Positions 17,201-25,668 of a DNA stretch of 42,632 nucleotides are shown here, in pieces. Numbering within the stretch: the stretch's first letter is position 1; every line of letters begins with the position of its first letter. The position numbers and the translations under genes are program-made. The notes beneath the pieces were generated by a model. The model saw only the letters and a program-made list of their open reading frames with translations. It did not search any database and had not been told where the DNA came from. The stretch comes from Microcaldota archaeon (GTDB lineage: Archaea; Micrarchaeota; Micrarchaeia; Micrarchaeales; Micrarchaeaceae): positions 1 through 42,632 of the forward strand of contig JAKARM010000005.1 of assembly GCA_021822165.1 (NCBI GenBank), in the 5' to 3' direction.

Positions 17201-19892
17201 ACTCATAAGCCCTTCTGGCAAGCAGGAGTTCGGCATGTATATGGGATTCAACGGGACCTTCTATATGTTGGCCCATTCATATAATTGGTTCTGCCCAACC
17301 TCTACCTATTGTTCACCAAGTTCGCAGTTATATACAGAGCTGTTGGCATTCAAATTCAACATACAAAATTACAGCAAGATATCATATGGGTCGAATTCCC
17401 CATATGTCTGTTACATAAGCACGAATAGCATGAAATCCCCTTGCAATGAATCCATAGCAAGCAACCCCTCCGCACTGAACGACATGCAGACCCCCCTGCT
17501 AGGGGTCCCGAGCTCATTCACATATTCGGAGAACCAGGGCAGCCCATTCGTCGGTCTCAATGTAAACACCGCCCTCGCATCTTTGGTACCTGGCGGGATA
17601 AACCAGGCCCAGCTCAGTTCCGGCACGGCGAACCCCTCTCCCTCGCAAGAGAATACGATAATGGCCAATGGGGTATCATCCTTTTCCAATACGTATAATT
17701 CCGTAGTCGCCAATCCCTCTGCGTTCTTCGGGTTGAGCGCCAACAGCCTTTATCCCACATACATCGATAGCCAGATAAGCGGATACTTTTTGGTTCCATT
17801 CACTTCCAATTATGCCTTGACGCAGAAATGGTACCCACAGCCTACAAAGAAAGGGACGCTCATATTTGACAGAGCCCCATCCAATGTGAACGATAAGGGG
17901 TGCCCACCATATTATCTTCCTATCGGCTCGAGAGGTCCATCTGTCATATTCGTATATCCCTTCGTTACCTATAGCTCCTTCTCCGCTGCAGACGGCGGGC
18001 CCCCGAACCAGGCACCTTACTGCACATCTAAATTCCAGCAACCGAGCAGCTCTGGCAGCAATAATTATGCCAACGACATAGAAAACTGTACGGTATACAC
18101 TTCCGCGATAAGCAGTACAACAATCTCGCAAAACGCGAAAAGTTCGATAGAGGGTGGCCCTACGTACCTCCAATACTTTGTCAACAAGCTGCTTTACCAA
18201 CCAAACCTCTCAGATGCGAATTTGATAATTCCTCCCGTGATCAACATGACCGCATTTACCAACAGGGTGTTCGGCGAAGTATATGTCAACCGTACGATAG
18301 CCTCCTCCGGAACCCTTTCCACCCCTGTGGTGATAAATGCATCGCACCTGCTCGACTACAGGCTGATAACGGTATTGCAGTATCCGTATTATGCCTTCCT
18401 TGGGGGCTATCCTGGTTATGCTGTCGAACAAACGGAGCCGGTCACCCCTCCATCCTTAGGGGTCAATCCCGGCGGTGTAGCATCGTCCTCCGGCGGCGGG
18501 CTGTCCTCTGGGATTCCAGGAATAGGAACGATTATAAATACGGGAAGCCTTACCTCTTCTTTGTCACCGGGGTCGGCTATATCCGGCCTCACATCCGGTA
18601 ATTATTATTACAATCCCTCCTCCGCTCTTAACGAACCTAGCGTCTTTAATTATACGAACACCTCCCAGATACTCCAAGAACCCCTCCAGACCGGCCCTCT
18701 TTTATATAATGAATATTCCAGGGTTGTTTACTTGGATTCTATTTTCCTCCAGCTAAACAACACCCCGCACATCCTGGGATACAACAGGCTCATATTCACC
18801 TATGTAGACAGGTTCAACAACACGATATACATGCCTGTCGACGTGGACTTCGCCAACATGACCACCATACAGCTTAACACGACAGCCAGCGTGGACGTCA
18901 CCAACCCGAACGATACTACCATCACGGTTAATGGGGTCGCTGGGACCTATAATAGCCAATTCTCGTCAACGCTGAATCCACTTCCGGCAAATTCAAAAAT
19001 TTATATCTATTATGATACAAACCTGAATTTTTACAATTCCACCGTCTCCCCACCATCAAGTAAGTATTACCAATATGCCCAAAGGTGTGCTTTTGCGGCA
19101 AACGTCATAAACTGCCCTGTCGCTGACCCGCTTTCTACACTTACACAGGCTGTTAACGGTGTAACCGAGGCGAACGCAGTAACATTCCACACCCAATACC
19201 AGTCGGGCACCACCTGCGCACCGGAGCCAAAAAGCATGTTGAACGTACCTAATTACTACCAATGCAGCATATTCGGTGCGAATTCCCTGCCCGAAACCAG
19301 AAGCCTGCCATCAGATCCCTCGGTCACGGAATACTGCATGCCGATATTCAGTAATGGCATAGGGATCTTTACTTCACAACTCGGCATGGTCAATGTAGTG
19401 AATACCAACGGCGCAGGGGATTTCAACTACGCCTTTAACGTATGCGGTACTGGCGAGGCAAAAATATCGGCGACATATTATGGTTGGCCTCCCCCGGAGC
19501 CGCAACAGTTTTCGCAGTCTCCCCTGTCGTCATCTGTCGCATCGTCTTCGTCTCCCGGCTCCTCTTCCATTATCTCTACAGGGACCTCTCAGATTTCCTC
19601 TGGAATATCATCCAAGATATCCTCAACGGCTTCAAATCTAGTGAATAAGGTGTCCTCATCAATACCTTCTTCTATATCCTCATCCATATCCTCGCCCATT
19701 TCATCACCTACCTCTTCGTCTTCTGGTAATTTTGAATATAATTATACTGATTCGAGCGGGACTGCAAGCCAGTCCGTCAGCATAGGCCTTTATGCTCTAA
19801 AGTTCGGCGACGTCGGGGCGCTGGGTGTGGTGCTCATAGTTCTGGCATTGCTGGCATTCTCATTATTCTCATCAAGAAGTAAGCGGGATTGA
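14205..19892 (+). CDS. Giant surface-anchored protein (about 1,895 residues)
   Basis: A single intact frame. After a basic cytoplasmic start comes an uncleaved or signal-type helix (about residues 23-38), then a very long extracellular part rich in Ser, Thr, Asn and Tyr with many N-glycosylation sequons and scattered Cys. Segments such as DLAVSPNGNLLYLASPDSG (about 786) and GILYVLDNW resemble NHL/YVTN beta-propeller blades. A hydrophobic aromatic patch (about 298-312, IKIYFIYICFWFWGC) is unusual. A Ser-rich linker (about 1765-1840) precedes a C-terminal membrane helix and a basic end. ATG at 14205 follows a GTGGTG site; an upstream in-frame GTG at 14187 is less likely. Likely S-layer or contact protein; family not recognised. 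Confidence 0.85.
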   Translation: MVDRQSKDLIKLHDGETPYLRRILFGSILIGAFLILLLSNSYGQQVRVPSNGTANLNATISYSPPPLFSNSVNPLSAGIDPSLTLTNSYYVITFYYQGGAGSLSGSAQSLSHVPVTPQVLKYNTQNAAWLITCPQKPNVSNSSVFFTINPTYYIGGDACLTGFSPLSSVIHLNINVNNLYNPTRVMTSLINAPTISNPAAATLTNLGYSGEANGTNSFIFNVSNGYNTQSYIFKNVPSAPQQGIWSWHVRYVNLSDSYIKTENNLYQSKYTYTFYDVPITQAFMSIQIRAQSSNTALFCIKIYFIYICFWFWGCLYNYNYHVNASLNYIANANVPIPNQNNVGTYSPTDYLDMNGYIYTPFTPIPSTSGGALSCAHAMYDGVIQDTPGCSSFKSPVSSTAVLHYSGDVNGGIENNEYVYNNPKNSNTLLVAYKSAGSSLSYPFGQWEEGYVPVPQHSLTTNVPIVPYLLYNISLPTRGSDITPTNNIQFLNLSFDLYSPHNYMNPTSFLDPITLDTGSAFFATTTSSGTPELGRYPSDISSTPDPQALTALQTTFLTSLTSQEASDFAAHTATTTPFPIRGITPPIPGSVALPNGFQTLQGQYLSGTIYNPTFITSAPNDYVYVLNESSTCGLLCFNSNSKTNLFVLRFIPSGYYNLSNFQPDTANNGPAGVVNLQEWNSNWNSYWSNTIIQQSSNLYITGIYQLSNVASSWWHLSKSTGGSPIAANFAPRYMTTDYNNDVFVFGYVPQSGFDIFSSPTLEIAVILGSSHQVVSGEISVPSQYRPVKDLAVSPNGNLLYLASPDSGNVLIYSFTVSGTTAVFTLVKVLSLSYSNSTENFNIAEYLANGGPYGSSKISSAYSSAKSEYDSANYHHPLALFDSKGILYVLDNWTFPDPSCGSSSTQCSSSILMLRAFTINFNEVPISGSSKSDITINSNAIITTPPKDILNFKYPPYGWPLSANISLPSSKLDTYCAADCNHIPPLSYGYQPIGPEMSSTGLISPSGKQEFGMYMGFNGTFYMLAHSYNWFCPTSTYCSPSSQLYTELLAFKFNIQNYSKISYGSNSPYVCYISTNSMKSPCNESIASNPSALNDMQTPLLGVPSSFTYSENQGSPFVGLNVNTALASLVPGGINQAQLSSGTANPSPSQENTIMANGVSSFSNTYNSVVANPSAFFGLSANSLYPTYIDSQISGYFLVPFTSNYALTQKWYPQPTKKGTLIFDRAPSNVNDKGCPPYYLPIGSRGPSVIFVYPFVTYSSFSAADGGPPNQAPYCTSKFQQPSSSGSNNYANDIENCTVYTSAISSTTISQNAKSSIEGGPTYLQYFVNKLLYQPNLSDANLIIPPVINMTAFTNRVFGEVYVNRTIASSGTLSTPVVINASHLLDYRLITVLQYPYYAFLGGYPGYAVEQTEPVTPPSLGVNPGGVASSSGGGLSSGIPGIGTIINTGSLTSSLSPGSAISGLTSGNYYYNPSSALNEPSVFNYTNTSQILQEPLQTGPLLYNEYSRVVYLDSIFLQLNNTPHILGYNRLIFTYVDRFNNTIYMPVDVDFANMTTIQLNTTASVDVTNPNDTTITVNGVAGTYNSQFSSTLNPLPANSKIYIYYDTNLNFYNSTVSPPSSKYYQYAQRCAFAANVINCPVADPLSTLTQAVNGVTEANAVTFHTQYQSGTTCAPEPKSMLNVPNYYQCSIFGANSLPETRSLPSDPSVTEYCMPIFSNGIGIFTSQLGMVNVVNTNGAGDFNYAFNVCGTGEAKISATYYGWPPPEPQQFSQSPLSSSVASSSSPGSSSIISTGTSQISSGISSKISSTASNLVNKVSSSIPSSISSSISSPISSPTSSSSGNFEYNYTDSSGTASQSVSIGLYALKFGDVGALGVVLIVLALLAFSLFSSRSKRD

Positions 19893-19921
19893 CCCTTGTT
19901 AATAAGTTATATATACCTGTC

Positions 19922-20869
19922 ATGCAAATCATCAGAGTGGTGCTGGTTGTGCTTCCCTTGCTGTTGAGTATTGGCGCAATATACGCTTTCATACCGATAA
20001 TCATTATAATAATTCTCATAGCCGCGGCTGCGGGGCTGACAAGGGGCTATGACCTGCTAGGGGTATTCGGCATAAGCACGTTGTTCGGATTTGGGAGTTC
20101 GACACGGGGCGGGCTGAAGAGTTTTAAGTACGGCATGACTTCCGATACCCTCAAAAAGAATACAACTAGCTATTTGAAAAAAGTGAAGAGCGCCCCCTCG
20201 CTTCCATCTTATGTCCCTAGTTCTATGATAAAGGCAAAGATATCCAAGGATATGTCTGTGGGCGCCTCGGAAGCTGGAATTCCTGCCGTTATAACATCGG
20301 AGGATCTGGCCAAGCCTCATGTGGCGAAGTTCGCTACGAAACTTGAGGCTCTCAATAGTAGGATGTCCCGTGTGGGGAATAAGATGGCGGGCCTTGAGCA
20401 TCAGGGTATGTTGGGATACGACAAGAATTATCAGGACAATAGAACCCCCAAGCCGAGTTTTTCCAAGACCCTCGCATGGATGCTGACACCTGCTCTCCTT
20501 TCAAAATCCATAAGGTCTATAAAGAAGCACGACATATTGGCCGAGAAGGCAGAGTCTATGGCTGGCCAGAAAGTGGATCTTCAGAACAAGCTGCTTAAGG
20601 CGGCGGATCCAGCAAAGTATAACCAATATTGGGCAAAGGCAAAAGCGGATTTGCTTGCGCACCGTACGGAAGAGGAAAAGAAGTTGCGCCTGCGTAATGT
20701 ACGGACGGACTACTATGCCATTAGCCAAGAGACTAGGCGCAAAAAGAGGGCAGAAAGGATAAAGGCGAAACAGAAGAAACTACGTAAAGCGAATGACGAG
20801 AAGTTTATGGAACAGAACTTCGTGAACCCGCGGTATAAAAAAGAGAACGAACCTCCCCCGCAGCAATAG
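19922..20869 (+). CDS. Membrane protein with long basic cytoplasmic tail, partner of the giant protein
   Basis: About 315 residues. Two N-terminal hydrophobic segments (about residues 4-20 and 22-37) are followed by a Gly-rich stretch and a long Lys/Arg-rich, partly coiled-coil region (about 200-300), ending in PPPQQ. No family recognised. The frame opens with a TTG at 19889 overlapping the giant gene's stop; the ATG at 19922 is the first strong start. A TATA-like TTATATATACC (19907-19917) sits just before it, so transcription could be independent or coupled. Its placement suggests a membrane or cytoplasmic partner for the surface protein. Confidence 0.68.
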   Translation: MQIIRVVLVVLPLLLSIGAIYAFIPIIIIIILIAAAAGLTRGYDLLGVFGISTLFGFGSSTRGGLKSFKYGMTSDTLKKNTTSYLKKVKSAPSLPSYVPSSMIKAKISKDMSVGASEAGIPAVITSEDLAKPHVAKFATKLEALNSRMSRVGNKMAGLEHQGMLGYDKNYQDNRTPKPSFSKTLAWMLTPALLSKSIRSIKKHDILAEKAESMAGQKVDLQNKLLKAADPAKYNQYWAKAKADLLAHRTEEEKKLRLRNVRTDYYAISQETRRKKRAERIKAKQKKLRKANDEKFMEQNFVNPRYKKENEPPPQQ

Positions 20870-20874
20870 CAATC

Positions 20875-22047
20875 TCATTTGGCTGCGCTGACTATCTTTA
20901 TTATGTCGTTGTCCTTCAGCACGTAGTCCTTCCCCGCCCTCATTTTTGTCCTGGCATCCACCGCATAAAGCATCTTGGCGCCTATCTCCCCATGTATTGC
21001 ATACGCCATGTCCTCTGCCGTGGACCCCCTTTTCATCAATAGTGCGTCAGGAAGTATGTTGCCGTTGCCGTCCTCGTACCTGTTTTCGTTTTCCACCGGG
21101 TATACGACTATGTTGCCGAGGAGGGAGAAGACAGTCTCATTCAATACATTTTGCACATTCGTGCCGCCATGGCTGGTTATGAATCCTAGCATGTATTTCA
21201 AAGCGGATGCCTGAGCCTCCGGTATGCCTGTTTTCAATATATTGAATTCCTTTTCCCCTGGTGTATAGTCTATGATGCCTTTCTGCGCCGCCTTCCTGAG
21301 CGCAAGCTCTATGGCCGCGGCGCACCATGTCACATTTTTTCCGAATCTCTCCCTAAGTTTTGCGACCCTCTCTTCGCTTCCCTCGCAATCCATTTTGTTT
21401 GCGACAATCAAAGTGGGCTTTGATATCTCAAGAATGTGCTTCGAGAACGTAGCGGTACTTTCTTCACTCCATCTTATCCTTGTCGGTACCAGGTTGCTGT
21501 CTACTACTGCCTTCTCCAAGTCCTCTTTCTTAAATTTGAAGGAGGAAAGTACCTCCCTGAGCGCCCCTATGCCGTCGTCTTTTTTCGAAAGCTGCGCCAT
21601 ATGCCTTTCTATTATCCCCGAGAGCCATTTTACCAGTTCGCCATTTACCATTTCGACATCGTTTATCGGATCGCAGTTGTCGCAATGGTTGCCGAAGCTG
21701 TCGGTCTTTCCGCTGGCGTCGACAACAAGGATGAATGCATCGCATCCCGACAGGTCGTCCAAGAACCTGTTGCCCATGCCTTTGCCTCCGTGCGCCCCTT
21801 CGACCAGCCCTGCCACATCTGTAATATTAACGGGAATCCTTCTTATCCCTCCTTCGCATGTCGAGTCGCGCGGACTGCACTTGAGTCCCATTTCCTCACC
21901 GGCGCATTTCCTGGTTATATAAGAAACCCCTACATTGGGGTTTATTGTCGTAAAGGGATAGTCTGCGATATCCACATCATGCAATGTCAATGCGGAAAAA
22001 AGCGTACTTTTTCCCTTGTTCGGTGCCCCTATTATCCCTATTTTCAT
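20875..22047 (-). CDS. YchF/OBG-family GTPase with TGS domain
   Basis: 390 residues. G1 is GAPNKGKSTL (about 7-16), G2/G3 follow with DYPFTTINPNVG and TDVAGLVEGAHGGKGMG, and G4 is NKMD. A C-terminal TGS domain (ending KDYVLKDNDIIKI) is typical for this archaeal subgroup. Members bind ribosomes and GTP or ATP; the cellular role is not settled. The ATG at 22047 has GGGAG five bases upstream. The frame extends to 22194 but the extra residues are hydrophobic and unlike the family. Close convergence (about five bases) with the upstream membrane-protein gene. Confidence 0.9.
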   Translation of the reverse strand: MKIGIIGAPNKGKSTLFSALTLHDVDIADYPFTTINPNVGVSYITRKCAGEEMGLKCSPRDSTCEGGIRRIPVNITDVAGLVEGAHGGKGMGNRFLDDLSGCDAFILVVDASGKTDSFGNHCDNCDPINDVEMVNGELVKWLSGIIERHMAQLSKKDDGIGALREVLSSFKFKKEDLEKAVVDSNLVPTRIRWSEESTATFSKHILEISKPTLIVANKMDCEGSEERVAKLRERFGKNVTWCAAAIELALRKAAQKGIIDYTPGEKEFNILKTGIPEAQASALKYMLGFITSHGGTNVQNVLNETVFSLLGNIVVYPVENENRYEDGNGNILPDALLMKRGSTAEDMAYAIHGEIGAKMLYAVDARTKMRAGKDYVLKDNDIIKIVSAAK

Positions 22048-22198
22048 AAAATCTCCCAATTCCTTTACCCGCTTCTCCGGGTCATATTTTAGGGTATGTG
22101 CCAGTGGTGTAATGTTTATAAATAAAAACACAAGAAATATAGGCGTGAAGGTATAAATACCTACGAAAACAATCCAAATGTATCTGTTCATCAAAAAT

Positions 22199-22284
22199 GC
22201 AGGGATAGCAAAGCTTGGCCAAATGCGGCGGGTTCAGGGCCCGTTCTCCTAGCGGGTTCGAGAGTTCAAATCTCTCTCCCTGCA
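22199..22284 (+). tRNA. tRNA-Leu(CAG), no intron
   Basis: Acceptor GCAGGGA/TCCCTGC, anticodon stem GCGGG/CCCGT with loop TTCAGGG (anticodon CAG), long variable arm and T arm GAGAG-TTCAAAT-CTCTC. Discriminator A at 22284 is followed by CCA (22285-22287), so the 3' end is genome-encoded here, unlike the other tRNAs in the window. Confidence 0.95.
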
Positions 22285-22350
22285 CCATTTCAAACGAAGC
22301 CGGCAGAATAACAGAAAGCTTTGAATAAACATATTGTTTATTATCTATAT

Positions 22351-22891
22351 ATGATAATTTAACTGAAAGGCTCATAAAAGCAATCCAGAATTCACCGGAA
22401 AGCATCGCCGCACTCGAAACGCTGGAGAGCCTACGGTTCTGCGATGACTACACGTTGAAAACGACACTGAGCAGGCTTAGCAAGTACGGCAAGATAATTC
22501 GCTTAAAGCGGGGGTATACTCAGCGAATCCTATAAGGGATGCATTCATAGCGGCGCAGTACGCGTACAGCGGATATCTCGGTTTCTCAAGTGCTTTATAT
22601 ATGCACAGGCTTATAACAGAACTTCCGTTCGCCATTACCGTTGTGACCGTTTATAAGTCAGCGTCAAAAATGATTGGTGCGTACGAATTCAGAGCGGTAG
22701 CTTTAAAAGAAAAGGCAATTGGATTCGAAAACCTCGGGGACTCTACTGTTTCCACCCGAGCTAAGACGTTATTCGACTGCATCTATCTGGAAAGATACTC
22801 AATCGAAAGGGATAAGCTTATTGAAGCTTATAGGATGGCGCGGTTCGGTGCAGAGGAACTTAAAGAATTTGATTCATGCGAAGTTTTATAA
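22351..22891 (+). pseudogene. AbiEi-like antitoxin/transcriptional regulator, frameshifted
   Basis: Two frames together give one AbiEi-type protein of about 180 residues. The first part (22353-22535) is a winged-helix domain ending KIIRLKRG; the second frame continues GVYSANPIRDAF, then the AbiEi-like C-terminal part to 22891. One missing G in the run 22510-22514 explains the shift, and a second missing base near 22354-22360 would connect the ATG at 22351. AbiEi normally represses and neutralises an AbiEii nucleotidyltransferase toxin, but no such gene follows. Either genuine decay or sequencing errors in homopolymers. Confidence 0.65.
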
Positions 22892-22938
22892 TAAAGGAAC
22901 CCCATGATTTATTGTAAACTTTTTAGGTAGTGCTATAA

Positions 22939-24276
22939 TTGGATGAGTTTAAACGTGTCATAACGCTTTTTGACGCAATAGTGATTAACATGGGCGCCAT
23001 AATAGGCGCAGGAATATTCGTCATAGTCGGCCTAGCTGCCGTAAAGGCGGGCCCTTCGATCGTGATATCAATACTGGTTTCAGCATTGGTTGCCCTGTTT
23101 ACCGGACTTAGCTTCTCCAAAATCGCAAGTTATGTCTCTAAAGAGGGCGGTGTATATGAATATGCAAAAGATACGCTCTCCATGTTCTCCGGATTCATCG
23201 GAGGGTGGATGTGGACCTTCGGCAATATAATCGCCGTGGCAGCAGTCTCATTGAGCCTTGGGGGATACATCAATACGCTTTTCGGCACATCCATGCCAAC
23301 TCCATATATCGCGATTTCCGCAATCCTCCTTTTTATGACAATAAATATATTCGGGATAAAAAATTCAGTTAGGACCTTGGCAATTCTCGTACTATTGAAC
23401 ATTTCCATACTGGCTCTGTTCGTAGTGTCCGGCTTGCCGTCCTTCAATGCCTCTAATTTTTCCAACCCCTTCCCCAACGGCATAAACGGAATGATGGTTG
23501 GTGCCTCACTGATCTTTTTCGCATTTACCGGATTCTCGCGGGTGACCACCTTGAGCGGTGAAGTTATAAATCCAAAGAAGACCATACCCCGTGCAATAAT
23601 AATATCAATTATCTTATCTACGGTAATCTATCTCGCCGTCGCAGTTGTCCTGTTGGGGCTTGTCCCCTATCCTTCCCTTGCCCACTCCCTCTCCCCCCTT
23701 TCCCAAGCAATCTCTGTCCTGCATAACCATCTGCTATTGGCAATAATATCCCTGGGGGGAATAACTGCAACAGCCGCGGTCGCCTTTACCGGGATACTTG
23801 GTACGTCACGAGTTTTCTTTGCTATGGGGCGCGATAGCGAGTTGCCGAGAACGCTGGGCGTCATAGACAGGTTTTCAACTCCGATGCATGCCATACTCCT
23901 TTCGTCCGCCCTTGGCGTGGTGTTCATACTCGCCATATCCTTCGGCACGATAGTGGGGGCGGCAAACGCATCTATATTACTTTCATATCTGATAATAAAC
24001 ATAGCGGCGCTTAACCTTACTCCAAATCATCCACGGCATACCACCAACGGATCAATCCTGGGCGGGAAATTCCCCATAATACCGTTGCTCGGCATCGCAA
24101 GCATACTTGCAGTAATGCTCTATATAACTCCGGGAAGCCTGTCCGTAGCCGGCTTAATATTGGCTATCGGCGGGATTTATTACAGGGTCAGAAACACTCC
24201 GCATAGGAGGGGAAATCCCAATGTGCCAGTTCGCAGTGCGGTCAGGGTGTTTGGGGTAAGCAGGAGGACAGGGTAA
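22939..24276 (+). CDS. APC-superfamily amino acid permease
   Basis: 445 residues, about 12 membrane helices. The N-terminal motif IGAGIFVIVG (helix 1), the ITATAAVAFTGILGTSRVFFAMGRD segment split around helix 8, and overall layout match cationic/neutral amino-acid transporters of the APC superfamily. Substrate cannot be told. The start is TTG at 22939; the nearby ATG is in another frame that closes after a few codons. The Arg-rich C-terminal tail (about 415-445) is cytoplasmic. Confidence 0.87.
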   Translation: MDEFKRVITLFDAIVINMGAIIGAGIFVIVGLAAVKAGPSIVISILVSALVALFTGLSFSKIASYVSKEGGVYEYAKDTLSMFSGFIGGWMWTFGNIIAVAAVSLSLGGYINTLFGTSMPTPYIAISAILLFMTINIFGIKNSVRTLAILVLLNISILALFVVSGLPSFNASNFSNPFPNGINGMMVGASLIFFAFTGFSRVTTLSGEVINPKKTIPRAIIISIILSTVIYLAVAVVLLGLVPYPSLAHSLSPLSQAISVLHNHLLLAIISLGGITATAAVAFTGILGTSRVFFAMGRDSELPRTLGVIDRFSTPMHAILLSSALGVVFILAISFGTIVGAANASILLSYLIINIAALNLTPNHPRHTTNGSILGGKFPIIPLLGIASILAVMLYITPGSLSVAGLILAIGGIYYRVRNTPHRRGNPNVPVRSAVRVFGVSRRTG

Positions 24277-24386
24277 ATTGATAAATACCTTGTTATGGTA
24301 ATAGAACCTATTGCAATGGGTACCTTTCCCGGAGATCATACAGAATTATAGTATCCGTCTTGCGAACTGTTCGGTGTGGTGGTTTG

Positions 24387-24938
24387 GTGGTTGATGAGCG
24401 TTTGGCGGGTCATTTGCACGATGCATCGAAGATGCTGCTAAAGGCGGCAATAGTTTCTTTCATAATGCTGGTATTCAGCATGCCCCAGCTCCGTCTTGTG
24501 CAGTTCGGCACGTCCGCCGGGCAGGTGTCCATCCAATCATTCCTGTTCGACATCATTCTTATCGCCATTCTGTCCGCAGCATACGACTATTCAATGGGGT
24601 CCGGCGTGAAGAAAGGAGAGGATATACTCGGCGGTGCCCTTGCGGCCGCGGTAATACTCGTAGTTCTTCCCACATATCTTGGAAATTTCTCCATACAGGG
24701 GTATGCAGTCTCATTCATAGCGCTCCTTATAGTGCTGTTCATAGGTTTCCTGGTCGGATCCGTGCTCTCAGATTTCGTGGATTTATTGCGCGGCATAGCG
24801 CTCTTTGTAATAATAATAGCGGTTATCTACCTTTTGATAAAGTATCTCCCCGGCCTGGTATCTGGCCCGCAAATACATAATATCGCCGGTACGATATCCA
24901 GCAAGCTAAGCACAGCGAATTCATCCATACCTAAATAG
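24387..24938 (+). CDS. Multi-pass membrane protein, unknown function
   Basis: About 183 residues, five predicted membrane helices (about 17-32, 50-65, 82-98, 107-124 and 133-152) and a polar Ser-rich C-terminus. No family recognised. I start at GTG 24387 because the following codons (GTG GTT GAT GAG) and the GGTGTGGTGG leader parallel the leader and first codons of the giant surface protein (ATG GTT GAT). The frame is open from a TTG at 24360. Confidence 0.65.
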   Translation: MVDERLAGHLHDASKMLLKAAIVSFIMLVFSMPQLRLVQFGTSAGQVSIQSFLFDIILIAILSAAYDYSMGSGVKKGEDILGGALAAAVILVVLPTYLGNFSIQGYAVSFIALLIVLFIGFLVGSVLSDFVDLLRGIALFVIIIAVIYLLIKYLPGLVSGPQIHNIAGTISSKLSTANSSIPK

Positions 24939-25103
24939 AATTCCCGCTTCCGTGGTGCCGCTTGTTCTATCGGTAATCGCGCCGCGAGCCCGCACCATCA
25001 TAGCAAGGTATTTATCCTTTCACTTGCCAAAATAGGTGTGCCCTATCTGACGTTTCATGGCTAGTGCCGGTGCCTTTGCGTATCCGTTACACTATCGGTA
25101 TGG

Positions 25104-25122
25104 GATTGTATGCAATACAATC
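25104..25122. repeat. Perfect 8+8 inverted repeat
   Basis: GATTGTAT-GCA-ATACAATC is a perfect palindrome with a three-base centre in the gap between the membrane-protein gene and tRNA-Phe. It could be an operator half-site pair or a small hairpin; no T-run follows. Confidence 0.5.
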
Positions 25123-25214
25123 GACTTAGTTGCACCTGTCTGGCTTAAAATTGAAGCGAGGCCATTCTATGTGGTTATCCTATCGGGCATCTATGGCAAT
25201 CGAACAAAATACTT

Positions 25215-25301
25215 GCCGCAGTAGCTCAGTGGGAGAGCGTCCGGCTGAAGATGTAACGATTAGATACCGGAAAGTCGCCGGTTCAAATCCGGCCTGCGGC
25301 A
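25215..25301 (+). tRNA. tRNA-Phe(GAA) with 15-base anticodon-loop intron
   Basis: Acceptor GCCGCAG/CTGCGGC, D arm GCTC-AGTGGGA-GAGC, anticodon stem TCCGG/CCGGA. The intron is 25251-25265, between positions 37 and 38, leaving loop CTGAAGA (anticodon GAA). The splice motif is clear: central helix CTGA/TTAG, bulges AGA and ATA. T arm GCCGG-TTCAAAT-CCGGC. No CCA encoded. Confidence 0.93.
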
Positions 25302-25329
25302 CTGTTAGGGCTGTATGTATGGCATGCAC

Positions 25330-25402
25330 GCGATCGTAGTCTAGCCTGGTAGGACATTGCCTTGCCAAGGCAGTAACCCGGGTTCAAATCCCGGCGATCG
25401 CA
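25330..25402 (+). tRNA. tRNA-Gly(GCC), no intron
   Basis: Acceptor GCGATCG/CGATCGC, anticodon stem TTGCC/GGCAG with loop TTGCCAA (anticodon GCC), T arm CCGGG-TTCAAAT-CCCGG, discriminator A, no encoded CCA. It marks the left edge of the AT-rich island and is a plausible integration site. Confidence 0.95.
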
Positions 25403-25403
25403 C

Positions 25404-25409
25404 TTTTTT
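25404..25409 (+). terminator. T-run terminator after tRNA-Gly(GCC)
   Basis: Six T residues begin two bases after the discriminator, as in intrinsic archaeal termination. Confidence 0.5.
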
Positions 25410-25668
25410 AATACGGGCTGCATTTCACCGGCAACTAAAGAATATTTAGGCGGTCTCGCCATTCAAAATACCCCTATTTGAGGAGTATAAAATTGCAACA
25501 ACCAACCAACAATTTTCATAAAAGAGATATAATATATCATTGTAAACAGAGTTTGGTACAGTGCTAACTTCTTGTTGCAACCTGAACGAACCGAAAGCCG
25601 AGATTCTACCGGATGGCACTATCTATCCTTACCTCTTTTTTACGAAGATAATAACCAACTGATTGGCA
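25410..25668. other. Left edge of AT-rich island, no gene seen
   Basis: AT-rich sequence with several TATA-like stretches (for example 25488-25494 and 25529-25540). No coding frame is convincing, and I saw no copy of the tRNA-Gly 3' end here or near the island's right edge. Confidence 0.4.

Noticed and set aside
25130-25339. 69-codon frame over tRNA-Phe
   Set aside because: It reads through a clear tRNA gene.
25330-25402. Direct-repeat attachment sites from tRNA-Gly
   Set aside because: I looked for a copy of the tRNA 3' end near 34-35 kb and saw none, so att sites are not listed.
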